Shown here: positions 26,618 to 34,790 of the stretch, piece after piece
Position numbering within the stretch: the first letter of the stretch is position 1
How the letters are laid out: every line of letters starts with the position of its first letter
Assembly: GCF_009762775.1 (NCBI RefSeq)
Contig: NZ_CP046401.1
Location: forward strand, 6,274,001 to 6,338,000
Reading direction: 5' to 3'
Origin: Maribellus comscasis
GTDB lineage: Bacteria; Bacteroidota; Bacteroidia; Bacteroidales; Prolixibacteraceae
DNA length: 64,000 nucleotides
The notes under the pieces: model-generated
Database searches by the model: none
What the model was told of the DNA's origin: nothing
The model's input: the letters and a program-made list of their open reading frames with translations, nothing else
Program-made: the position numbers and the translations under genes

Positions 26618-28006
26618 GTGATGAAAATAATATCAGTAGAAAAGCGCTCTTTCCAGGTGCTCCCGGTAATTTTAATTTTGTTTTTGGCAGTACAGGTTTA
26701 TGCGGCAAAGTCTTCTTCAGATAAGGAAAAAACTTCTGAAAAGGAGCTTTATCTTCCTGCTAAAATAAGTCGTGTTCCGGAGGGGAATGACTTTAACGAT
26801 AACAACAGTGAATTTAGTTTTCAGCGGATGGTAGAATCGGATAATATTGCGATTCTCTGGCACAGGGAATATGGTGATGATCCGATGGCCAATCCTATTG
26901 AAAATAAACGTTTTGATGTTCATTTTGCACTTGAAGAATGTGAACGTTTTTATAATTATTATGTAAACGAACTCAAAATGGTGGAGAAAGGGAGTTCTCT
27001 TACAGACAAATATAAAATGATTGTAATTGTTTTTGGGGGTGATGAAAATACCGCATTTGGCGGAGGAGAAGAGGAAAAAATTGGCATGTTGTGGACCCCG
27101 GCATCAAGAATCAGTAAAACACCTTACGGAGCACTGGCGCACGAGTTGGGGCATTCATTCCAATACATGTCCGGCATTGATGCGGGAACAGGACCGCGCG
27201 GTGCTATTATGGAAATGTCGGCGCAATATATGCTCTGGCAGGTATACCCTGAATGGATGACTTTTGAAAATTACCATTTGGTTGATTTTTTGAAACAGAC
27301 ACACTACGCGTTTTTACATCCTGTAAATATGTATCATTCGCCCTATGTGCTGGAATACTGGTCGATGAAACATGGTAAAGATTTTTTTGGTAAACTTTGC
27401 CGTTCAACCCAGGAAGGTGAAGATCCGGTTAAAACATACAAACGTTTGAACAAGCTTACACAGGAACAATTTAACGATGAGATGTTTGATGCTTCCAGAA
27501 GATTTATTACCTGGGATATGAAACGGATTGATAATGTAGCCCGCCCGTATGCCAATCAACATCAGAGCACACTAAACAATGCCGGAGATGGCTGGTACAG
27601 GATTGCTGCCTCCAATTGTCCGCAAAACTACGGATACAACGGAATAAAACTTCAGGTCCCGGAGGCAGGAACAAAAGTGGAACTGCAATTTAAAGGTATT
27701 GCCGGAGCAGACGGATACGGCGCCGTAAAAGTGGATAAGGCCGGCTGGCGATATGGATTCCTGGCCTCGCTCATCAACGGAAAAAGAGTCTACAGTAAAG
27801 TTTATAAAGATCCGAATGGAAAGGTTTCGTTTAAAGTTCCCCGAAACACAGAATATTTGTGGCTGGTAGTAAGCGGAGCCCCGACGGAACATTGGCCAAT
27901 CGTTATGCGCTGGGGGCGCCAGAATGACGAAAAACCGGAGGAAGAGATGTGGCCTTACCAGATAAAACTAAGCGGTACAACAGTGGATAAAGGTTTTATC
28001 GAATAA
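26618..28006 (+). CDS. Secreted DUF6055 family putative metalloprotease
   Basis: 462-aa exported protein (signal peptide about 1-31, ending VYAAK). The DUF6055 core (about residues 65-310) contains NIAILWHREYGDDP and a zinc motif HELGH (residues 175-179) in LAHELGHSFQYMSG, with MEMSAQYMLWQ about 20 residues later where a third ligand is expected. The C-terminal part (about 320-462) looks like a beta-sandwich accessory domain. Peptidase activity is inferred from HEXXH. A good terminator follows 38 nt after the stop. Confidence 0.8.
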   Translation: MMKIISVEKRSFQVLPVILILFLAVQVYAAKSSSDKEKTSEKELYLPAKISRVPEGNDFNDNNSEFSFQRMVESDNIAILWHREYGDDPMANPIENKRFDVHFALEECERFYNYYVNELKMVEKGSSLTDKYKMIVIVFGGDENTAFGGGEEEKIGMLWTPASRISKTPYGALAHELGHSFQYMSGIDAGTGPRGAIMEMSAQYMLWQVYPEWMTFENYHLVDFLKQTHYAFLHPVNMYHSPYVLEYWSMKHGKDFFGKLCRSTQEGEDPVKTYKRLNKLTQEQFNDEMFDASRRFITWDMKRIDNVARPYANQHQSTLNNAGDGWYRIAASNCPQNYGYNGIKLQVPEAGTKVELQFKGIAGADGYGAVKVDKAGWRYGFLASLINGKRVYSKVYKDPNGKVSFKVPRNTEYLWLVVSGAPTEHWPIVMRWGRQNDEKPEEEMWPYQIKLSGTTVDKGFIE

Positions 28007-28044
28007 ACTTATTCGATGATTTTTTAATAATTAAACAGACGTTG

Positions 28045-28082
28045 ACTTCACCTAACTTCTTAAAAAGGGTGAAGTTTTTTTT
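28045..28082 (+). terminator. Rho-independent terminator after DUF6055 gene
   Basis: ACTTCACC (28045-28052) pairs perfectly with GGTGAAGT (28068-28075), followed by a run of eight T residues. Confidence 0.9.
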
Positions 28083-28244
28083 ACTATTCCCAACGGTCGT
28101 ACAACTAAATGGAAAAATGCAGGAAGCTATTCAAATAAGTGCTGTGATTGCACTCAATAAAAACGTTTAGCCCAAACGCAGTAACTGTAAACTTGTTCGA
28201 AACAAAGTACCAGGAATCAATTTACCATTTACTCAATCACCAAG

Positions 28245-28376
28245 CTCATTATTTAGATTTCTTACAAACTTTAGTTTTTTATTGTTAAATTCCTTCCGTT
28301 GCTATAGTTTTAACCCTCCAAAACCCGGCCGCACGTGAAAAGGATTCAAAGTGCAGAACTGCCGCCCCCGGTTTTC
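28245..28376 (+). repeat. 132-bp direct repeat, left copy
   Basis: Aligns without gaps to 37289-37420. The last 55 nt (from ACCCGGCCGCACGTG to CCCCCGGTTTTC) are almost identical, with one mismatch; the first half is looser (roughly three-quarters identical). It contains a small GCAG-AA-CTGC hairpin and is GC-rich at its right end, in contrast to its surroundings. Non-coding on inspection; origin unknown. Confidence 0.85.
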
Positions 28377-28691
28377 CAAAACTTAGTAAAAACAACAAAA
28401 GGTGAACAATACAACCCGTAAAAGGAAATATTGTACATGTTTGGTGGATATATAAACTAGTTAGGTGCAAGGCTGAAAAAACGAACGATAGTGCAAACTT
28501 GATGGAATTTTTGTTTTGCCGACCCGCAAGAAAAATAATAGCCAACGCACATTGCACACATTGGCAAGCCCCACGAGCCGATGTTCAAACCAAAGCTTAC
28601 CAAAGAGTGCAATTTTTGCCGACGCTCAGACCAAGATACAGAGATGAAAAATGTATCTTGCAAAATTAAATGATAAACGGATTTTGAATGA

Positions 28692-31223
28692 ATGTTAAAT
28701 AACGAAGCACACGCAAGGATTAAGATTAACAAACTGCTTGAGGAAGCAGGTTGGCGTTTCTTTGATACAGAAGAAGGCAAAGCTAATATCCTGCTTGAAA
28801 ACCACGTAAAGATTACTCAACAAGAGGTTGATGCCTGGGGCAATGATTTTGAAAAAACAAAGTCTGGTTCACTTGACTTTTTACTGGTTGATTCGGACAA
28901 CAAACCGATTTGTGTTTTGGAAGCAAAAAAGGAGAAATTACATCCTTTGGTTGCAAAAGAACAAGCAAGAAAATATGCAAAAACCGTTGGTGCTCAGTTT
29001 ATCATTTTATCAAACGGGATAGTTCACTATTTATGGGACACACAAAAAGGAAATCCCAAACCGATTTATAAATTCCCTTCGCCACAAGAGATTGGAGCCA
29101 TCAAAGAATGGAATCCAGACCGAAACGCTTTGGCAAATGAACCTGTAACCGAAGATTTTATTGCAATTGTTCAAATGCCCGACTATGCAGAACGACCTGA
29201 CTGGAACGGCAGTGTTGAAAAAAGCAAAGACTTTGTTTGGCGTAACAGACTCCGATTTTTAAGAGCGTATCAGCTAAAAGCCGTTAAATATTTACAGCAT
29301 GCAGTTAGCGAGGGTAAAGACCGTTTCTTATTTGAAATGGCAACAGGAACAGGAAAAACCCTGACTTCGGCAGCAGTAATCCGATTGTTTTTACGGACAA
29401 AGAACGCAAGACGTGTTTTATTCCTTGTTGACCGTTTGGAATTGGAAGACCAGGCATGGAAAGCTTTTACAAACTGCCTGAAACCTGATTACACAACATT
29501 CATTTACAAAGAAAACAAATCAGATTGGCATAAAGCGGACATAATTGTTACAACCATTCAATCGTTACTATTCGACAACAAATACCGTTATGCTTTTGCT
29601 CCGAGTGATTTCGATTTGATTATTTCCGATGAGGCACACCGTTCGATTTCGGGAAATGCGAGAGCAGTTTTTGAATATTTTCATGGCTACAAATTAGGAT
29701 TGACAGCAACTCCAAAAGATTATCTGAAAGGTGTTGACCCCGACAAGGTAAAAGACAACGACCCGAGAGAAATAGAACGCCGAATGTTGCGTGATACTTA
29801 TTCAACTTTCGGTTGCGAAGGTGGAGAACCAACCTATCGGTATTCTTTGCTTGACGGTGTAAAAGACGGTTTTCTTATCAACCCGAAAGTGATTGATGCA
29901 AGAACCGAAATAACCACGCAATTGCTTTCTGATGAAGGTTATGCCGTTGCACTTACAACCGAAGAAGGAGAAGAAACGGAAACTTTTGTTTCAAGGGATT
30001 TTGAAAAGAAATTCTTTTCTGAAAAAACCAATCAGGTTTTTTGCAAAACTTTTTTAGAAAATGCTTTACACGACCCAATCACAAACGAGATTGGTAAAAC
30101 TATAATTTTTGCAGTAAGCCAAAACCACGCACGGAAACTGACAGAAATACTAAACGAATTTGCGGAACAACTTTATCCGGGAAAATACAATTCCGATTTT
30201 GCTGTTCAGGTTACTTCACAAGTGGGCGAAGCCCAACAAATGACCATTAATTTTACCAACAACAATTTGAATGGTAAAACAACCTGGCTGGAAGGTTACA
30301 AATCGAGCAAAACAAGAATTTGCGTTACGGTTGGCATGATGACAACGGGTTATGACTGCCCCGATTTGTTGAACTTGTGTATGATGCGACCGATTTTTAG
30401 CCCTGCCGATTTTGTGCAGATTAAAGGTCGTGGAACAAGAAAAAATACATTTGAATTCAAACATAAAAATGAATTGGGCGAAGAAGAAATCTTACAACAC
30501 GAAAAGGACTTTTTTAAACTCTTTGACTTTTTTGCCAACTGTGAATATTTCGAAGAAAAATTCGATTACGATGAAAAACTAAAACTTCCCAAACCCAAAC
30601 AAGGCGGCGGCGAAGGTGGTGGCGGTGGTGTCGATATCGACAAATATACAAGTGTGCGCCCCGACCCCTTGGCTGTTTTGAACGAACAACAAATTGGTTA
30701 CGAAGGAATGCGTATCGACCGTGAATTGTTCAAGAAATTCACTGACCGGATTGTGATGGACGACATCATTAAAAAGAATGTGGAACTTGGCAACTGGGAA
30801 CAAGTAGTTTCGCACATTCAGCACGAGATTTTTGATAAGCCTGAAGAATATTTCAATTTGGAAAAATTACGGAAAGCAGCAAAAATCGACCGTAAAACAT
30901 CTATTCGAGAAGTGGTAGAACATATTTTTGGAATCATTCCAAAATTCAAATCGAAAGACGAATTGTTGGAAGAGGAATTCGATAAATTCATATCCATTTA
31001 TCCGCCTGACGAGGATATAAACATTCGGGCATTAAAATATTTTTTCAAAGCATACATTGTTGACAATGAGTTGCGGAAAATTATTGAGGCAAAAGATTTT
31101 CAATCATTGCAGACAAATCCAACGCTTTCCATTTCGCAGTTTAAAGCCGTGTCAGCAAAATATCGGGAAGTAATCCCTGCATACATTAAAGATTATATCA
31201 ATTTAGATAAATTTGCAGCCTAA
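28692..31223 (+). CDS. hsdR: Type I restriction enzyme, endonuclease/translocase subunit R
   Basis: Motor and nuclease subunit that translocates and cuts unmodified foreign DNA. N-terminal PD-(D/E)xK nuclease site: LDFLLVD followed by CVLEAKK (about residues 59-80). SF2 helicase: Walker A TGTGKT (about 219), DEAH (about 313), LTATP, and motif VI QIKGRGTRK. A Gly-rich linker (about 637-646) leads to an EcoEI_R_C-type C-terminal domain that docks on the methylase. 843 aa, typical of the EcoEI-like branch. Its TAA overlaps the ATG of the RAYT gene by one base, so the downstream genes are translationally linked. Confidence 0.93.
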   Translation: MLNNEAHARIKINKLLEEAGWRFFDTEEGKANILLENHVKITQQEVDAWGNDFEKTKSGSLDFLLVDSDNKPICVLEAKKEKLHPLVAKEQARKYAKTVGAQFIILSNGIVHYLWDTQKGNPKPIYKFPSPQEIGAIKEWNPDRNALANEPVTEDFIAIVQMPDYAERPDWNGSVEKSKDFVWRNRLRFLRAYQLKAVKYLQHAVSEGKDRFLFEMATGTGKTLTSAAVIRLFLRTKNARRVLFLVDRLELEDQAWKAFTNCLKPDYTTFIYKENKSDWHKADIIVTTIQSLLFDNKYRYAFAPSDFDLIISDEAHRSISGNARAVFEYFHGYKLGLTATPKDYLKGVDPDKVKDNDPREIERRMLRDTYSTFGCEGGEPTYRYSLLDGVKDGFLINPKVIDARTEITTQLLSDEGYAVALTTEEGEETETFVSRDFEKKFFSEKTNQVFCKTFLENALHDPITNEIGKTIIFAVSQNHARKLTEILNEFAEQLYPGKYNSDFAVQVTSQVGEAQQMTINFTNNNLNGKTTWLEGYKSSKTRICVTVGMMTTGYDCPDLLNLCMMRPIFSPADFVQIKGRGTRKNTFEFKHKNELGEEEILQHEKDFFKLFDFFANCEYFEEKFDYDEKLKLPKPKQGGGEGGGGGVDIDKYTSVRPDPLAVLNEQQIGYEGMRIDRELFKKFTDRIVMDDIIKKNVELGNWEQVVSHIQHEIFDKPEEYFNLEKLRKAAKIDRKTSIREVVEHIFGIIPKFKSKDELLEEEFDKFISIYPPDEDINIRALKYFFKAYIVDNELRKIIEAKDFQSLQTNPTLSISQFKAVSAKYREVIPAYIKDYINLDKFAA

Positions 31224-31819
31224 TGTCTGATAAATTTCAGGGAAAATACCGCAATGAATCGGCCCGTCTGCAAAATTGGGATTATGGCAGCAATGCTGCC
31301 TATTTTATTACCATTTGCACAAAAGACCGTGAACATTATTTGGGCGAAATTATCAACCATAAAATGCAGGTTTCTCCGGCAGGTGGCATTGCACATGTAT
31401 TATGGTACGAAATTAAAAATCATGCAAAAAATATCGAATTGGGCGAATTTGTTGTTATGCCAAATCACATTCATGGTATTCTGATTTTAAACGGAAATAA
31501 CGCCGGGATATGGGATGGTGTAGGGACAACGCATGCGTTGTCCCTACAATCGAATACCATTCCTCCCATTGATACAGGGCATACCCTGTCAACACCGGGT
31601 CAACAACGATTCCAAAACCAGGGAAAAAATACCGTTTCATCCATTGTTGGTTCATACAAATCTTCCGTAACCAAATATTGCAACCGTTTAGGATTGGATT
31701 TTGGATGGCAACCCCGGTTTTATGACCATATTATCCGAAATGACGAATCATTTCAAAAAATTTCTGAATACATAAAAAATAATCCGGCCAATTGGTTGGA
31801 AGACAAATTATATCAATAA
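31223..31819 (+). CDS. REP-associated HUH transposase (RAYT)
   Basis: 198-aa single-strand nuclease of the REP-associated tyrosine transposase group. N-terminal block WDYGSNAAYFITICTKDR, HUH motif HIH at residues 82-84 (MPNHIHGILIL), catalytic Tyr183 in SEYIKNNP, and a C-terminal NNPANW, all typical. RAYTs are thought to act on hairpin REP sequences. It sits between hsdR (1-nt overlap) and hsdM (no gap). The variable loop after the HUH motif is encoded by two palindromes (31519-31548 and near 31574-31589) and is therefore longer than usual. Confidence 0.9.
   Translation: MSDKFQGKYRNESARLQNWDYGSNAAYFITICTKDREHYLGEIINHKMQVSPAGGIAHVLWYEIKNHAKNIELGEFVVMPNHIHGILILNGNNAGIWDGVGTTHALSLQSNTIPPIDTGHTLSTPGQQRFQNQGKNTVSSIVGSYKSSVTKYCNRLGLDFGWQPRFYDHIIRNDESFQKISEYIKNNPANWLEDKLYQ
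31519..31548. repeat. 30-bp perfect palindrome inside the RAYT gene
   Basis: TGTAGGGACAACGCA followed by its exact complement. Its 20-bp core GGACAACGCATGCGTTGTCC also occurs in hsdM at 32473-32492. It is translated here as part of the loop VGTTHALSLQ. It fits a REP-like hairpin that may be the substrate of this RAYT. Confidence 0.92.
31574..31589. repeat. Second hairpin inside the RAYT gene
   Basis: ACAGGG-CATA-CCCTGT, flanked by TTGA/TCAA with a two-base bulge. It is a related GC-rich hairpin 25 nt after the 30-bp palindrome and in the same variable loop. Confidence 0.6.
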
Positions 31820-34480
31820 ATGTTAGATACACAAACAAAAAAGAGAATAGACGATTGTCGTGATATACTGGTTGGAAAATTACCCGACCCCAAAGCCCAG
31901 ATTGAGCAAATTACCATTGGCTTAATATACAAGTTCATGGATGATATGGACAAGGAAGCAGTTGAGCTTGGGGGGAAAGCTAAATTTTTTTCAAATTATA
32001 CAATTACAGACCCGGAAAATCCGGATAAAGAAATTGAAATAGAGTTTGATAAATATAGTTGGGATAAACTATTTGATACTAAAGTAACAGCAACTGAAAT
32101 GCTGAAATTATATTCTGAGGCTATTGAAGGAATGGAAAAAAATCCAAATATACCTCAATTGTTTCGGGATATCTTTAATAATGCCTATTTGCCTTACCGT
32201 GACCCTGAAACTTTAAAACTTTTCCTGAAAACCATTGCTGAGTTTGAATATACGCACAGCGAAAAACTGGGTGATGCTTTTGAATATTTGCTTTCGGTAA
32301 TGGGTTCACAGGGTGATGCAGGACAATTCCGCACACCACGGCATATTATCGACTTTCTGGTCGCAATTGTTGACCCTCAAAAAACAGATACTATACTTGA
32401 CCCGGCTTGTGGTACAGCAGGGTTTTTAATCTCCGCCTTTAAATATATTAGGGGCAATAGCGATCATCGTACGGACAACGCATGCGTTGTCCCAACAGCA
32501 TTGACACCTGACGAACAAAAAAAATTAATCAATAATATTCGCGGCTACGATATCTCCCCCGACATGGTACGCCTGAGTTTGGTAAACCTTTATCTGCATG
32601 GCTTTTCCGACCCTCATATTAACGAATACGACACCTTGAGCAGTGAAGAACGCTGGGATGAATATTTTGATGTGGTTTTAGCCAATCCACCGTTTATGAG
32701 TCCGAAAGGCGGCATACGACCACACAAAAAATTTACTATAAAATCAAATCGTTCCGAGGTGTTGTTTGTCGATTACATTGCCGAACATTTAAACCCTAAA
32801 GGACGTGCAGGTGTGATTGTTCCTGAAGGTGTGATTTTTCAAAGCGGAACCGCTTACAAAGATTTACGCAAAATGTTAGTTAAAAATTACCTGTATGCCG
32901 TTGTAAGTTTACCTGCAGGTGTTTTTAATCCGTACAGCGGTGTAAAAACTTCCATTTTGTTGATGGATAAAGAAATTGCAAAATCAGGCAACGAAATCCT
33001 TTTTGTAAAAATTGATAACGATGGTTATAATTTAGGCGCACAGCGTACTGCAATAAAAGGAGGTCAGCTTGATGAAGCAATAGAAGATATTAAGAAATTT
33101 AGAAATGGAGATTTTGCTGATAGTACAATTTCTCATGCAGTTTTAAGAACAGAAATTGGTTCTAATGGTGAATACAATTTAAGTGGAGAAAGATATAAAA
33201 GCGTTATATATCATCATTCTTCTTTTGAAATGGTTGCCCTTTCTGATGAAGTTATCTTTAAAGTAGTCTCTGGTGGTACTCCTGATTCAAAGAATGAGGA
33301 ATATTGGAATGGCGATATTAATTGGGCAACATTAGTTGATTTACCTGCAACTGATTTGATTTCAAATATTAGTTCAACAGAGAGAAAAATAACAGAAGCT
33401 GGTTTAAAAAACTCATCAGCAAAAATACTGCCCCCAAATTCTGTAATTGTTTCCACAAGAGCAACTATTGGTCGCATAGCTATTAATGAAACTGAATGCA
33501 GTACTAACCAAGGGTTCAAAAACATTATAATCCAAGACACAAATAAGGCAAATACATATTTTGTTGCTTTGATGATGACTCAGCTTATTGAGAAAATGAA
33601 TTCAATGGCAACGGGTGGAACTTTTAAGGAATTATCTACTACAAATTTCAGAACATTAGAAATCCCTCTCCCTCCCTTATCCGTACAGGAAGAAATAGTA
33701 GCCGAAATAGAAGGCTATCAAAAAATCATTGATGGGGCAAAAATGGTAGTTTCAACCTACAAACCCAAAATTGATATTGACCCTGATTGGGAAATTAAAA
33801 ATTTGGGTGATATTTCGGAATTTAAGAATGGGCTTAACTTTTCAAAGGAATCAAAAGGGGAGAAAATTAAAATTCTTGGCGTAAGCCATTTTAAAGATAA
33901 TTTAGTTGCACCGATTTCTGAATTAGAAGAAACCCAAGTGGATGAAACTATTAATGAAAGCTATTTACTTCAAAAAGGTGATTTAGTTTTTGTTCGCTCA
34001 AATGGAAATGCTGACTTAGTTGGAAGAAGCATGATAATACCAGAAATAAATGAACGAATTTCATTCTCAGGCTTTACAATTAGGTGTAGACTTAATGAAG
34101 GTATTGAACCTCTTTATATTGGTTATCTCTTCAAGTCTGAATTACATCGGAACCTTATGAAAAATACAGGTAGAGGTGCAAATATTAGAAATTTATCGCA
34201 AGGTATTCTTGGCGAAATTTCAATTCCAATTCCTCCTATAAATATTCAACAGGAAATTGTAAAACAACTTGAAAAAGAGCAGGATTTAATCAATGCCAAC
34301 AAACAACTGATTGAACTATTTGAGCAAAAAATAAAAGACAGGATTGCAAAAGTTTGGGGCACTTCGTCTTCGCTCGGAACAGGCGGGGAAAAAGCAGAAA
34401 AAGAACAGGCATTGGATGGTTCTGCTGAACCGAGTCGAAGCATGGCAGCCGAACCGAAAACAAAATATAAAACCAATTGA
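31820..34480 (+). CDS. Type I methylase and specificity subunits fused (HsdM-HsdS)
   Basis: Combined modification and specificity protein of 886 aa. Residues 1 to about 455 are HsdM: N-terminal helical domain, SAM motif DPACGTAGF (residue 194) and catalytic NPPF (289), giving N6-adenine methylation. About 460-640 and 650-855 are two target-recognition domains with conserved helices (IPLPPLSVQEEIVAEIEG, IPIPPINIQQEIVKQLEK). No separate hsdS is present, so the fused protein supplies both DNA half-site contacts. A REP palindrome is translated at 32473-32492 within SDHRTDNACVVPTA. The normal S-subunit ending DRIAKVWG is followed by 40 extra low-complexity residues made from an inverted-repeat sequence. 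Confidence 0.92.
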   Translation: MLDTQTKKRIDDCRDILVGKLPDPKAQIEQITIGLIYKFMDDMDKEAVELGGKAKFFSNYTITDPENPDKEIEIEFDKYSWDKLFDTKVTATEMLKLYSEAIEGMEKNPNIPQLFRDIFNNAYLPYRDPETLKLFLKTIAEFEYTHSEKLGDAFEYLLSVMGSQGDAGQFRTPRHIIDFLVAIVDPQKTDTILDPACGTAGFLISAFKYIRGNSDHRTDNACVVPTALTPDEQKKLINNIRGYDISPDMVRLSLVNLYLHGFSDPHINEYDTLSSEERWDEYFDVVLANPPFMSPKGGIRPHKKFTIKSNRSEVLFVDYIAEHLNPKGRAGVIVPEGVIFQSGTAYKDLRKMLVKNYLYAVVSLPAGVFNPYSGVKTSILLMDKEIAKSGNEILFVKIDNDGYNLGAQRTAIKGGQLDEAIEDIKKFRNGDFADSTISHAVLRTEIGSNGEYNLSGERYKSVIYHHSSFEMVALSDEVIFKVVSGGTPDSKNEEYWNGDINWATLVDLPATDLISNISSTERKITEAGLKNSSAKILPPNSVIVSTRATIGRIAINETECSTNQGFKNIIIQDTNKANTYFVALMMTQLIEKMNSMATGGTFKELSTTNFRTLEIPLPPLSVQEEIVAEIEGYQKIIDGAKMVVSTYKPKIDIDPDWEIKNLGDISEFKNGLNFSKESKGEKIKILGVSHFKDNLVAPISELEETQVDETINESYLLQKGDLVFVRSNGNADLVGRSMIIPEINERISFSGFTIRCRLNEGIEPLYIGYLFKSELHRNLMKNTGRGANIRNLSQGILGEISIPIPPINIQQEIVKQLEKEQDLINANKQLIELFEQKIKDRIAKVWGTSSSLGTGGEKAEKEQALDGSAEPSRSMAAEPKTKYKTN
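32473..32492. repeat. REP-like palindrome inside hsdM coding sequence
   Basis: GGACAACGCATGCGTTGTCC, perfect 20-bp palindrome and identical to the core of the palindrome in the RAYT gene. It is read in frame as DNACVV, in a surface position between the SAM motif and LTPDEQKKL where relatives are shorter. Confidence 0.9.
34368..34440. repeat. Inverted-repeat element forming the HsdMS C-terminal tail
   Basis: CTTCGCTCGG (34368-34377) and CCGAGTCGAAG (34430-34440) are inverted copies apart from one extra base; GGTTC-TGCT-GAACC forms a further small hairpin inside. It encodes most of the tail after DRIAKVWG. The shape resembles dispersed intergenic repeats of Bacteroidota that have read into the gene. 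Confidence 0.55.
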
Positions 34481-34790
34481 TTATGATAGCCCACGCTTCC
34501 CCTTCGCTGGCGCAAATTTGTAATCGTGCCCTGTTCCTACATCCTTCTGTTGTATTGTAAAAACATACACCAATCTCAAAAAAATTCCTGTGAAAACGGA
34601 GAAAGTAAAGGGTGGTTACAAAAAATTACCGGGCTGGTTGAATCAAAAAAATGGCTAAAATGTAATTCGGGATGTTCATAAGTATCAAAACCTATTGACA
34701 ATAAATACGATAGGTTTTGTTATTTTTAAGAAAAACCCCGAAAAAGGCCTGAATCGCCAAAAATCGGGGTAATTTTCAAAATCCTTAATT
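34481..34790. other. Spacer between hsdMS and the transposase gene
   Basis: Contains the CCTTCGCTGGCGCAAATTTG motif (34501-34520), a degenerate copy of a short dispersed repeat, then AT-rich sequence, then the left end of the insertion sequence from about 34739. No gene seen. Confidence 0.55.

Larger units (their letters stand above)
28007..28691. other. Intergenic region at the left edge of the restriction island
   Basis: 685 nt holding the terminator at 28045-28082 and the first 132-bp repeat (28245-28376). The remainder, up to hsdR, has no credible gene; small inverted segments such as GCCAA ... TTGGC near 28541-28566 are visible. Confidence 0.6.

Noticed and set aside
28459..28465. GTTAGGT resembling an integron attC core site
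   Set aside because: No matching RYYYAAC partner or paired hairpin architecture and no integron integrase in the window.
28285..28780. Leftward frames covering the left 132-bp repeat and the hsdR start
   Set aside because: The translations of the two repeat copies differ in frame and outcome, and one frame overlaps hsdR; the repeat is better read as non-coding.
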